A DNA stretch of 7,489 nt from Planctomycetaceae bacterium (GCA_002702965.1 PADE01000277.1:5555-13043); one strand, 5' to 3'. Shown: positions 1 to 7,345, counted from the first letter of the stretch. A program made the numbers and translations. The notes: generated by a model from the sequence alone, not told the origin.

Positions 1-759
1 ATCCTCGGTACACGTCCAACGCACCCCGAATTGCTCGATTCCCTGGCGTTGTCGTTCATCGAGGGTGGCTGGTCGATCAAATCGCTGATCCGGACCATTC
101 TGCTCAGCCAAACCTATCAAATGTCCTCGACTCCCAATCCTCAATCGGATGACAAAGATCCCGAAAATCTATGGTTGCAACGGATGCGGATCCGAAGGCT
201 GCAAGGGGAGCCGATCCGGGACGCGATCCTGCACATTGCGGGCGAGTTGTCGCCCCAGATGTTCGGCCCCAGCATTCCAGTTCACCTCACCAAGCACATG
301 CCGGGACGCGGCAGTGGCACGTTTCCAAGCGGACCCCTCGACGGGAAAGGGCGACGCAGCATTTACATCCTGGTGCGCCGCAATTTCCTGCCACCGATGA
401 TGCTCGCCTTCGATACCCCCTTTCCGGCTACGTGTGTCGGGAGACGCAATGTGTCGAACGTTCCCTCCCAGGCGTTGATCCTGATGAATGACCCGTTCGT
501 AATTCAGCAGATGAAGAAGTGGTCTCAGAAGCTCGTCACCCAAAACGACGAGTCGGTACCGCAGCGGATTCGGCGAATGTACTTGCGCGTTCTCGGTCAC
601 CCGGTAACCGACGAGCAACTTGCCGAGCTGAGCGACTTCCTAGCGCTGCAACAAACCGAATACCAGATCGATGGGGCCGACACGCTGACAGATCCGAGGC
701 TCTGGGCAGACCTGGGCCACGTCCTAATCAACACCAAGCCTTTTATTTACGTCGATTGA
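1..759 (+). CDS. PSCyt2/PSD1 (DUF1549/DUF1553) family protein, C-terminal fragment
   Basis: The reading frame is open from base 1 to the TGA at 757-759, giving 252 visible residues; the start lies outside the window. What remains is the PSD1 (DUF1553) domain of the planctomycete PSCyt1-PSCyt2-PSD1 family. Recognisable blocks are RPTHPELLDSLA at residues 5-16, the segment ending LLSQTYQMSS near residue 43, LWLQRMRIRRLQGEPIRDAI starting near residue 57, RRNVSNVPSQALILMNDPF at about 148-166, and the ending WADLGHVLINTKPFIYVD. Full-length members are usually several hundred residues longer and often carry an N-terminal cytochrome c-like domain and a signal peptide; neither can be judged here. The family's activity is not established, although an envelope redox role has been suggested from the cytochrome domain. 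A DUF1501 gene follows 53 bases downstream on the same strand, the usual arrangement. The family call is firm; the function is unknown. Confidence 0.93.
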   Translation: MLGTRPTHPELLDSLALSFIEGGWSIKSLIRTILLSQTYQMSSTPNPQSDDKDPENLWLQRMRIRRLQGEPIRDAILHIAGELSPQMFGPSIPVHLTKHMPGRGSGTFPSGPLDGKGRRSIYILVRRNFLPPMMLAFDTPFPATCVGRRNVSNVPSQALILMNDPFVIQQMKKWSQKLVTQNDESVPQRIRRMYLRVLGHPVTDEQLAELSDFLALQQTEYQIDGADTLTDPRLWADLGHVLINTKPFIYVD

Positions 760-812
760 ACGGAACGATTTCACCCTACGCACTCACCCCGCACAAGAAT
801 CGGCAACGAACG

Positions 813-2249
813 ATGGCACACTGCGGAAACTTCATTCCGTCACCGGCGACGCGTCGAGACATGTTGCGAACCTGCGCCAACGGATTCGGTACCCTGGCAC
901 TTGGCGCTCTGCTCGCAAACGACCAGCGACTGGTAGGGGAAGAGCAGGGGAGGCGGCGCGTCTTTTCCAGCCGTCCGACCCATTTTCCCCCAAAGGTCAA
1001 ACGCATCATCTACTTGTACATGGATGGTGGACCTTCGCAAGTGGATAGTTGGGATCCCAAACCACGGCTGGCGGCAGAGCACGGAAAACCATTTGGGATG
1101 AAGATTGAACCGACTCAATTCAACAATATCGGTACCACCTTCGCCTGCCCCTGGAAATTTCAAAATCACGGAGAGAGCGGGATTCCAGTCAGCCAACTGT
1201 TTCCGCATATCGCCACACATGTCGACGATCTAGCGGTCATTCGGTCGATGACGTCGGCCTTCTCTGAACACACCAACGCAAACTATTTTCTGCATACCGG
1301 TACGGGATTTCAGGGGCGTCCCAGCATGGGCGCCTGGGTCGGCTACGGACTGGGGAGCGAAGCCGAGGACCTGCCCGCATTTGTGGTCCTCAACGGTGGA
1401 TTGATCCCCTCGGGCGGACTCGACAACTTCAACAACGGTTTTCTGCCAGCCAACTTTCAAGGTTCGATCTTGGGGCCCGGTGATCCCCCCGTCGCGTACA
1501 TTCAGAGATCCGAAGCAACTGCGACACTGCAAAAGAACAAGCTGGCCCTGTTGAACAAACTAGACCGTCGGGCCGCCGACGAGCGAAACCGGTCCGATCA
1601 ACTCGAATCCGCAATTGCCAATTACGAGTTGGCGTACCGCATGCAATCGGCAATTCCCGATTTGACCGACCTGAACCAAGAATCCCAAGAGACCCGACGA
1701 CTCTACGGAATGGAAACAAAATCGAAAGGGACCGCTACGTTTGGGCGACAATGCCTGCTCGCCCGACGGATGGTCGAGCGCGGTGTGCGTTTCGTCGAAC
1801 TCACCTGCCCGAGAGTGGGACACGACCGTTGGGATCAACACGTCAACCTCACGCAGGGTCACGCGGACAATGCGCTCGCGATCGACCAGCCGATCGGCGC
1901 GTTGTTGACCGACCTGAAGCATCGGGGCCTGTTCAATGAAACGCTCGTCGTCTGGTCGGGGGAATTCGGGCGCACACCGTTCGCCCAGGGATCCAACGGG
2001 CGCGATCATAACCCGTTCGGTTTCAGTTTATGGATGGCCGGAGGGGGGATTAAGGGCGGGACGATCCATGGTCAAACCGATGAGTACGGCTACAAGGCCA
2101 TCGAAAAAAAGCAGCAAATTCACGATCTGCACGCCACGATGCTGCATCTTTTGGGAATGGACCACACCCAGATGACGTTTCGTTTCAGTGGTCGGGACAT
2201 GCGGCTAACCGATGTTCACGGCGAGATTATCCAGGAGGTTCTGGCCTGA
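813..2249 (+). CDS. DUF1501 family protein with Tat-type signal
   Basis: This 478-residue protein belongs to the DUF1501 family, whose fold is related to the alkaline phosphatase/sulfatase superfamily; no substrate is known. I chose the ATG at 813 because it places the twin-arginine motif TRRDML (R14-R15) and the hydrophobic stretch GFGTLALGALLA (24-35) at a proper N-terminus, as in most family members. The frame is open further upstream to 519, but that part overlaps the PSD1 gene and is not family-like. Conserved blocks are YLYMDGGPSQVDSWDPKP (about 67-84), VVWSGEFGRTPFAQ (about 379-392), GRDHNPFGFSLWMAGGG (from 396) and HDLHATMLHLLGMDH (437-451). The acidic and histidine residues in these blocks (D71, D78, E384, D398, H399, H437, H440) sit where metal ligands or active-site residues would be expected by analogy with the phosphatase fold; that assignment is inference. 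No clear Shine-Dalgarno sequence precedes the start. The gene is probably co-transcribed with the PSD1 gene upstream and the propeller gene downstream. The protein is probably exported folded by Tat. Confidence 0.95.
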   Translation: MAHCGNFIPSPATRRDMLRTCANGFGTLALGALLANDQRLVGEEQGRRRVFSSRPTHFPPKVKRIIYLYMDGGPSQVDSWDPKPRLAAEHGKPFGMKIEPTQFNNIGTTFACPWKFQNHGESGIPVSQLFPHIATHVDDLAVIRSMTSAFSEHTNANYFLHTGTGFQGRPSMGAWVGYGLGSEAEDLPAFVVLNGGLIPSGGLDNFNNGFLPANFQGSILGPGDPPVAYIQRSEATATLQKNKLALLNKLDRRAADERNRSDQLESAIANYELAYRMQSAIPDLTDLNQESQETRRLYGMETKSKGTATFGRQCLLARRMVERGVRFVELTCPRVGHDRWDQHVNLTQGHADNALAIDQPIGALLTDLKHRGLFNETLVVWSGEFGRTPFAQGSNGRDHNPFGFSLWMAGGGIKGGTIHGQTDEYGYKAIEKKQQIHDLHATMLHLLGMDHTQMTFRFSGRDMRLTDVHGEIIQEVLA

Positions 2250-2254
2250 TTTCC

Positions 2255-2277
2255 GCTGCGGTGCGCGCCACCGCGGC
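2255..2277 (+). other. GC-rich hairpin between the DUF1501 and propeller genes
   Basis: Arms 2255-2263 (GCTGCGGTG) and 2269-2277 (CACCGCGGC) pair over nine positions, with one G-T wobble, around a 5-base loop. The stem starts five bases after the DUF1501 stop codon. A C-rich run follows instead of a T-tract, so it does not look like a standard intrinsic terminator. It could be a partial terminator, an mRNA-end stabiliser that sets the ratio of the flanking genes, or chance in GC-rich DNA. The rest of the 60-base gap shows nothing else apart from the octamer next to the following start. Confidence 0.35.
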
Positions 2278-2309
2278 CCCCCTCGCCCCTGTCTTTAGAA
2301 ACGAACGAC

Positions 2310-5300
2310 ATGTTTCACCCCAGTGCGGTCGATTCGCGGAGACCCGATCACAACCGACAACGCCGGGTCCTCTGGTCGGTGGGCGCGCTATGGCTCGCCT
2401 GCGCGGGTGCTCATTTCGGGCCACCGCTGGAGGGTGCGCAATCGCTGGTCGGCAAATGGGTGCTGGCGCCCCGTCATTACAACCAGGGCAAACTACGGCC
2501 CACCGCAGGGAATCTCACGGGTTTGATCGACGGTCCCCGGTTCTCGAACCAGTCGCCCGACGCGATCATCTTCGATGGTAAGCAGGGTCTGCTGACGCTG
2601 GCGGCGAACTTAGCCGACGCCTCGCTGCCACGCCAGCAATTGACCGCCGAAGCCTGGGTCCTCGTGGAATCACCGACCGACTGGGGTGGCTTTGTTTCGG
2701 CGATTCAAGACAACGGCGATTATGAACGCGGTTGGTTGCTCGGTTACCGTGGAACGCAATTCTGTTTCGGGATCGCTGCCGCCCAGAAACAACGTCTGAC
2801 CTACCTCACATCCGAGACCGCGTTCGCGACCGGCAGCTGGTACTACGTAGCCGCGACCTATGACGGCCGCTCGATGAAACTCTACGTCGACGGACAACTG
2901 GCGGCCAGTTCCCAAGAGCAGTCGGGAGATATTCTGTATCCCCAGCGCGGTGTCTTCGGGATCGGCGGTTATCGGGACGATGACGAATTCCACCCGCTCG
3001 AGGGTCGCATTGCCGAGGTGAGTATCCACCGCACCGCCCTCTCCGCAGGCGACATCGCGAAACGCTTCGCCGCCCGCAAACAGACATTTCCGGGAATCGA
3101 ACCGACCCGAACCGCGGGCGACGACTGGCCGACATACCTGCGCGACAATATGCGGTCGGGAATGAGTACAAGCTCACTCGAGTGGCCGCTCGATTTGGCG
3201 TGGCACTACCAGTCAGACCACCCCCCCGCACCTGCCTGGCCCCCTCCCGCACAACAGAACTTTTGGCGGGAAGAATTCAACTTGCCGGCTCGCGTTACCT
3301 ACGATCGAGCGATGCACGTTGTATCCGACGGGGTTGTCGTGTTGTTTGGATCTTCGGCCGATGACCAATTGCGCTGTCTCGACTTGGCAACGGGACTCAC
3401 ACGCTGGCGGTTTTTTGCGGAGGGACCGATTCGACTGGCGCCAACGCTGTGGAAGGATCGCGTCTTTTTTGGATCCGACGACGGTCGTGTCTATTGCCTG
3501 GATGCCCGCGACGGAAAGCAGTTATGGCATTTCCGCGCCGGTCCTACCGACCGGAGAATTCCCGGAAACGGACGCATCATTTCCGCTTGGCCAGTGCGCA
3601 GCGGCGTGATCGTCGACGGTGAGCGGATTCGTTTCGCGGCCGGCCTGTTCCCCAGTCAGGGTACCTTTCAGTATCTGCTCGAGGCGCACACGGGGGATCT
3701 ACTGGCTTCCGGAAAACTCCCCTTCTCGCCACAGGGTTATATGAAAAAACGGGGAAATTCACTCGCGATTGCTCAGGGTCGCGCCCCGCAGATTCGCCTG
3801 GCGCGGTTGCAGAGGGCCGGCAAACCACTGCCGCAACCGGAAGGGGACTGGGCCGAGCAATTTCCCTACGCGCTGATCGGTTCCGCCAACAGCTGGGTGG
3901 CCGGAGGCGCCGGGCAGGTGGCTGCGTTCGACTCGACTTCCGGAAAACAAATTTGGCGTACTCGCGTCTCGGGCAGAGCCTATGGGTTGGCCGTCGTCGC
4001 TGGCCGGTTGCTAATCAGCACGGACCGGGGACACATCTACTGCTTCGCGCCCCGCATACAAACCAGGACTTCCACGGAGGAACCCCCACAACCCACCAAG
4101 GCGTCTCCAGCCTCCACGGTCAAACCGTCCGTATCTCAATTAGCGCAGCGGCTGATCCGGTCCACCGGGGCGGACATCGGTTACGCGTTGGTGCTGGGCT
4201 GTGGAGACGGACATCTGGCCGGAGAGCTTGCCCGCCAGAGCCGTCTACGTGTCATCGGCGTTGAGCCTGACGCCAAACGCGTAAATCAGGCGCGACGGCA
4301 CCTTGCCAGCAGGGGCCACGATGGACAGGTTGCCGTCCATCGTGGTGTGCTTTCAGTGCTGCCTTATGGTTCGGCCCTGTTTAACCTCGTGGTATACGTC
4401 GCCCCGACGCCCCAGGCTCCACCGCTTGCCGAGATCAAAAAGGAAATCCTACGTGTGCTGCACCCGAATTCAACCGCAGTCATTACAGACCCGACAGGCA
4501 CGACTTGGGCGGAACTACACAGACCCGCGCTGGCAGGTACCGGTGAATGGACGCACATGTATGCCAACCCGGCCAATACCTCATGCAGCGAGGACCAGCG
4601 GGTCTCCGATTCGCTGCAATTACAGTGGTTCGGCCCCCCCGGACCGCGAGACATGGTCGATCGCCATCATCGCACTGTGCCCCCGTTGGTATGCGACGGG
4701 CGGCTGTTCATCCCGGGAAACAACCGCGTCATTGGCGTCGATGTCTACAACGGCAGTCTCCTCTGGAATGTCGAGGTCGCCGACTCTCGCCGTATCGGTG
4801 CGCTCCGCGATTCGGGCAGTATGGTCGCTGCCGAGGATTATCTTTACGTCGTCGCCCGAGATCGATGCTACGGCCTCAACGCCCGGACCGGTGCGTCGGA
4901 GCACAATTTTGCCGCGCCTTTATCCGCCGAGGGGCAAACTCGATTCTGGGGCTATGTCGCTCGTGTGGGAACTCGGTTGTACGGGAGTACGACCCGGCCC
5001 GGCGCCTCGCGGACTGAACACTCTCGCAAGACGATCGACGAAACCTATTATGACCACATCCCGATTGTCACGAGTGACGCGCTCTTCGCGCGCCACCGCC
5101 ACAGCGGCGCATTGCTCTGGCAGTACCGCCCCACTCGCGGTGCGATCCTCAACCCGACCATCACACTGGCCGCCAATCACCTGTTCTTTGTAGAGAGTGA
5201 TGACCCGGCCACCTTGGCAACCGAGACTGGCAGATCGCCATTGCCGGTATTGCTCAAGAACGGGGCCACTCTGGTGGCAATCCATGCCGAGACAGGTGCC

Positions 5301-5864
5301 CTGGTCTGGAAGACCCGCATCGACCTGCGCTCCATCCAGCACCACCTGTATCTATGTTACGCCTCGGGACATCTGATCGCCGTCGGCACGCGAAACCAAG
5401 GGCAGGGGAAGGAGGCTCGCGTCTGGTACGACGTACACTGCCACAGCGCTCACGACGGGAGCCAACAATGGACCACCACCCAGAATCAACAACAACCGGC
5501 GGGAGGCAGCCATGGCGAACAGGACCATCATCCGGTAATCGTGGGAGATACCGTCTACGTGGAACCTTACGCTTATGAACTGCGTACGGGGCGACAGCGC
5601 GATGGCTGGAACTTGCGTCGCGGCGGCCACGGTTGCGGAGCGGTATCGGCTTCGGCGTCCACCTGTTTTTTTCGCGCCGGAAACCCCGCGCTTTGTAATC
5701 TGAGTACCGGGCGAGTCAAGAAGGTCACCCAGGTCAGTCGCCCCGGCTGCTGGATCAATATGATTCCGTCCGCCGGCTTGCTGCTAATCCCCGAAGCCAG
5801 CAGCGGCTGCGTATGCGATTTCCCGATCCAGACTTCGCTCGCGTTTGCCCCCGCCGACCTCTGA
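2310..5864 (+). CDS. Exported LamG / PQQ-like beta-propeller protein with embedded methyltransferase-like domain
   Basis: This 1184-residue protein has several parts. Residues 1-43 resemble a Sec signal peptide: basic RQRR at 16-19, a hydrophobic core at 20-34 and a possible cleavage after EGA43. Residues about 111-252 form a LamG/concanavalin A-like domain (LTAEAWVLVE, WYYVAATYDG, KLYVDGQLAA, GRIAEVSIHRTALS). Propeller repeats of the form aromatic/hydrophobic-x-D-x-x-(T/S)G-x-x-x-W begin near 355, 395, 455 and 538, and a degenerate strand (YCFAPR) begins at 577. After a Pro/Thr-rich linker (585-610), residues about 615-735 form a class I methyltransferase fold: glycine loop VLGCGDGHL (628-636), acidic strand end VIGVEPD (648-654), NLVVYV, and a leader helix plus strand EILRVLHPNSTAVITDP. 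A second propeller part (about 746-1184) has repeats near 808, 854, 926, 989, 1041, 1087 and 1128. The tail has cysteines at 1109, 1119, 1129, 1147, 1167 and 1169. The PQQ-like label is by repeat similarity only; real PQQ binding is not shown. The LamG domain may bind a carbohydrate or surface ligand (inference). The ATG at 2310 is chosen because it gives the signal peptide; no Shine-Dalgarno sequence is seen. Confidence 0.92.
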   Translation: MFHPSAVDSRRPDHNRQRRVLWSVGALWLACAGAHFGPPLEGAQSLVGKWVLAPRHYNQGKLRPTAGNLTGLIDGPRFSNQSPDAIIFDGKQGLLTLAANLADASLPRQQLTAEAWVLVESPTDWGGFVSAIQDNGDYERGWLLGYRGTQFCFGIAAAQKQRLTYLTSETAFATGSWYYVAATYDGRSMKLYVDGQLAASSQEQSGDILYPQRGVFGIGGYRDDDEFHPLEGRIAEVSIHRTALSAGDIAKRFAARKQTFPGIEPTRTAGDDWPTYLRDNMRSGMSTSSLEWPLDLAWHYQSDHPPAPAWPPPAQQNFWREEFNLPARVTYDRAMHVVSDGVVVLFGSSADDQLRCLDLATGLTRWRFFAEGPIRLAPTLWKDRVFFGSDDGRVYCLDARDGKQLWHFRAGPTDRRIPGNGRIISAWPVRSGVIVDGERIRFAAGLFPSQGTFQYLLEAHTGDLLASGKLPFSPQGYMKKRGNSLAIAQGRAPQIRLARLQRAGKPLPQPEGDWAEQFPYALIGSANSWVAGGAGQVAAFDSTSGKQIWRTRVSGRAYGLAVVAGRLLISTDRGHIYCFAPRIQTRTSTEEPPQPTKASPASTVKPSVSQLAQRLIRSTGADIGYALVLGCGDGHLAGELARQSRLRVIGVEPDAKRVNQARRHLASRGHDGQVAVHRGVLSVLPYGSALFNLVVYVAPTPQAPPLAEIKKEILRVLHPNSTAVITDPTGTTWAELHRPALAGTGEWTHMYANPANTSCSEDQRVSDSLQLQWFGPPGPRDMVDRHHRTVPPLVCDGRLFIPGNNRVIGVDVYNGSLLWNVEVADSRRIGALRDSGSMVAAEDYLYVVARDRCYGLNARTGASEHNFAAPLSAEGQTRFWGYVARVGTRLYGSTTRPGASRTEHSRKTIDETYYDHIPIVTSDALFARHRHSGALLWQYRPTRGAILNPTITLAANHLFFVESDDPATLATETGRSPLPVLLKNGATLVAIHAETGALVWKTRIDLRSIQHHLYLCYASGHLIAVGTRNQGQGKEARVWYDVHCHSAHDGSQQWTTTQNQQQPAGGSHGEQDHHPVIVGDTVYVEPYAYELRTGRQRDGWNLRRGGHGCGAVSASASTCFFRAGNPALCNLSTGRVKKVTQVSRPGCWINMIPSAGLLLIPEASSGCVCDFPIQTSLAFAPADL
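4316..4345 (+). repeat. 11-bp perfect inverted repeat inside the methyltransferase-like domain
   Basis: The arms CCACGATGGAC (4316-4326) and GTCCATCGTGG (4335-4345) are exact reverse complements separated by the 8-base loop AGGTTGCC, and a G-T wobble could add one more pair. The element lies wholly inside coding sequence and encodes about residues 669-679 (HDGQVAVHRG region). In mRNA it would make a stable hairpin. Whether it has a function is unknown. Confidence 0.6.
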
Positions 5865-5998
5865 GTTGCTCGCTCGGCGCCTGCCCGTTCGTCGCCCAGT
5901 GGAGCGAACAGCCCGACGCGCCGTCGGCGATCCCCGACGAACGGCTCTTGCGACAGGCCGCTTCCGCTCGATCAAGAGAGCGGGTCCCGAGGCGTCGT
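5865..5998. other. Convergent intergenic gap with hairpin-forming repeats
   Basis: This 134-base gap separates two genes that run towards each other, so a bidirectional terminator would be expected. Three short repeats can form alternative stems. CCGACG (5913-5918) can pair with CGTCGG (5922-5927) over a 3-base loop, or CGTCGG can pair with CCGACG (5934-5939) over a 6-base loop. A separate 6-bp stem is CCGCTC (5964-5969) with GAGCGG (5978-5983), loop 8. None is followed by a T-tract in either direction, so classical intrinsic termination is not supported. Rho-dependent termination or structure-only termination remains possible. No convincing gene is present in the gap. Confidence 0.3.
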
Positions 5999-7339
5999 TC
6001 AAGCCGTCTGTCCGTCGTAAATCTCGGTCTGGAAAATCGAACGCTGGTAGTCGAGGTACTCGTCCTTGCCCATCGCCGGATGATGTTGTGCGAGCACCTG
6101 ATTGGCCTGTGCGCCGTCTTCGGAGAGCAGATCGATCGCCATCGTGGCGAGGGTCTTGGCGGGCGCCAGGTATCCGGCCTCATGATCCGCGATACACCAG
6201 TCGGTCTGGTGGTGGAAGCCACGCCCACCGGTCATCATCGGATGCAGAACCGGCATGATCTGGCTTAAATCACCGGCGTCGGTCGAGCCACCCCCGTGAG
6301 GATAATCACGGTAGCCGTCGGCGGACAGAACTTGTTCGGCGTTCGCTCGGAACACACGACAGAGTTCCGGGTCGTTACGGAGTGGCAAATTGCCGGGAAC
6401 GGTTTCAATTTCAACACGACATCCCATGGCAATCGCCGCACCACGCAATGCGCGATCGACCTTGCCTGACGCATCCAGAATGGCCTCACGGGTCTTGCCG
6501 CGAACGTACGTCTCAAGACAAACCTCAGCCGGCACAATATTCACCAGATCGCCACCCTTGGTAATGATGGGATGCACGCGAACACAATCTTGGTCGCGAA
6601 ACGTCGCCCGTTGAGCATCGATCGCACTCAGTGCCAGGGTGGCGGCGCTGAGCGCGTTGATGCCGCGCTGTGGCGCCGCGCCGGAATGCGCCGCACGACC
6701 CAAAAAACGAATGCTCTTAGCCAGAAAACCATTTGACGAAACGGGCACACCCATCATCCCCTCTTGTGTCTCGGGACTACTGGAGTGAATCATGACCGCC
6801 ATGTCGACATCATCGAACAGCCCCAATTCGATCAGTTCCTGCTTGCCGGTCAGAAAGGAAGTTTTTCCCGCTTTGACCAGTCCCAGTCGATAGTTGATCT
6901 CGACGTATTCCTCAGCCGGCACAGCAAAAAAAACCACGTTGCCGGCAAGATGCTCGGCGACGCCGCTGGCAGACAAACCCATCGCCGCCCCCAGCAACCC
7001 CGCGATCTGGGCGTTGTGACCGCAGGCATGCGCCGCGCCTGTTTCTGGATTTGCCCGTGGATGATCGGGTACGAGCAAGGCGTCCAGTTCTCCCATCAAC
7101 GCGATCGTGGGGCCGGGCCTTCCACCTCGCAAGACGGCCTTGACCCCGGTCAAGGCCAATCCGTCATCGAATGGCAACCCACACGCGCGGAAGATCTGCG
7201 TGACGCGTTGGGCGGTCTGTTTCTCCTTGAAACCGAGTTCGGGTGCGTCCATGATCGATTCGCCCACTTCGATAATCTCATCGCGCCGCGCGTCGATGGT
7301 CGCAAGCACTTGTTTCTTGAGCTGAACTCCACTCGTCAT
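5999..7339 (-). CDS. M20 family metallo-amidohydrolase, AbgB-like
   Basis: This 446-residue protein is a zinc-dependent amidohydrolase of the M20 peptidase family (M20D-like: AbgB, hippurate and auxin-conjugate hydrolases). It would hydrolyse an amide bond of an N-acyl or aryl amino acid; the true substrate cannot be read from sequence. Visible motifs are GELDALLVP (83-91), HACGHN (H104, C106, H108), VPAEE (E143, E144 as catalytic and metal-ligand candidates), MIHSSSP (H185), the dimerisation-domain segment GRAAHSGAAPQRGINAL (H218), GGGSTDAGDLSQIMP (about 349-363) and GRGFHHQTD (H376/H377). The VPAEEYVEINYRLGLVKAGK stretch resembles AbgB more than the plant auxin-conjugate enzymes. Length and motifs fit an intact enzyme. 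No signal peptide is seen, so it is probably cytoplasmic. The ATG at 7339 is supported by an AGGAAG ribosome-binding sequence six bases upstream. The gene is convergent with the envelope operon and no functional link is evident. No second AbgA-like subunit gene is visible in the window. Confidence 0.93.
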   Translation of the reverse strand: MTSGVQLKKQVLATIDARRDEIIEVGESIMDAPELGFKEKQTAQRVTQIFRACGLPFDDGLALTGVKAVLRGGRPGPTIALMGELDALLVPDHPRANPETGAAHACGHNAQIAGLLGAAMGLSASGVAEHLAGNVVFFAVPAEEYVEINYRLGLVKAGKTSFLTGKQELIELGLFDDVDMAVMIHSSSPETQEGMMGVPVSSNGFLAKSIRFLGRAAHSGAAPQRGINALSAATLALSAIDAQRATFRDQDCVRVHPIITKGGDLVNIVPAEVCLETYVRGKTREAILDASGKVDRALRGAAIAMGCRVEIETVPGNLPLRNDPELCRVFRANAEQVLSADGYRDYPHGGGSTDAGDLSQIMPVLHPMMTGGRGFHHQTDWCIADHEAGYLAPAKTLATMAIDLLSEDGAQANQVLAQHHPAMGKDEYLDYQRSIFQTEIYDGQTA

Positions 7340-7345
7340 CGTCGT

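Noticed and set aside
519..812. Upstream extension of the DUF1501 frame starting at 519
   Set aside because: It overlaps the end of the PSD1 gene by some 240 bases, has no family-like residues, and would bury the twin-arginine motif deep inside the protein. The start at 813 fits the family.
2233..2238. Perfect AGGAGG ribosome-site sequence
   Set aside because: It lies inside the last codons of the DUF1501 gene and no start codon stands 5-12 bases downstream. The nearest GTG (2261) is 22 bases away and opens only a frame overlapping the propeller gene with no recognisable product.
2247..2309. Possible read-through fusion of the DUF1501 and propeller proteins, which share a reading frame with only the TGA at 2247 between them
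   Set aside because: Twenty codons without a stop is ordinary in GC-rich DNA, and the propeller protein has its own signal peptide right after its ATG, which argues for separate translation.
2337..2366. Tat motif or lipoprotein signal in the propeller protein
   Set aside because: The arginine pairs lack the S/T-RR-x-F/L-L/K context next to the hydrophobic core, and the residues before C31 (WLA) do not fit a lipobox. A Sec signal peptide is the simpler reading.
3215..3260. C-rich, low-complexity stretch
   Set aside because: It encodes a Pro-rich segment (PPAPAWPPPAQ) at the entry to the first propeller repeats, which is explained by protein composition and seems usual for such linkers.
4303..5193. 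Long 296-codon open frame overlapping the propeller gene
   Set aside because: Its protein is rich in Arg, Ser and Pro with no domain pattern, while the overlapping frame has clear methyltransferase and propeller motifs. It is a shadow frame.
5813..6268. Plus-strand frame crossing the convergent gap, a possible frameshifted continuation of the propeller protein
   Set aside because: The propeller protein already ends with the family-type tail (PIQTSLAF) at its own stop, and the frame runs antisense into the amidohydrolase gene.
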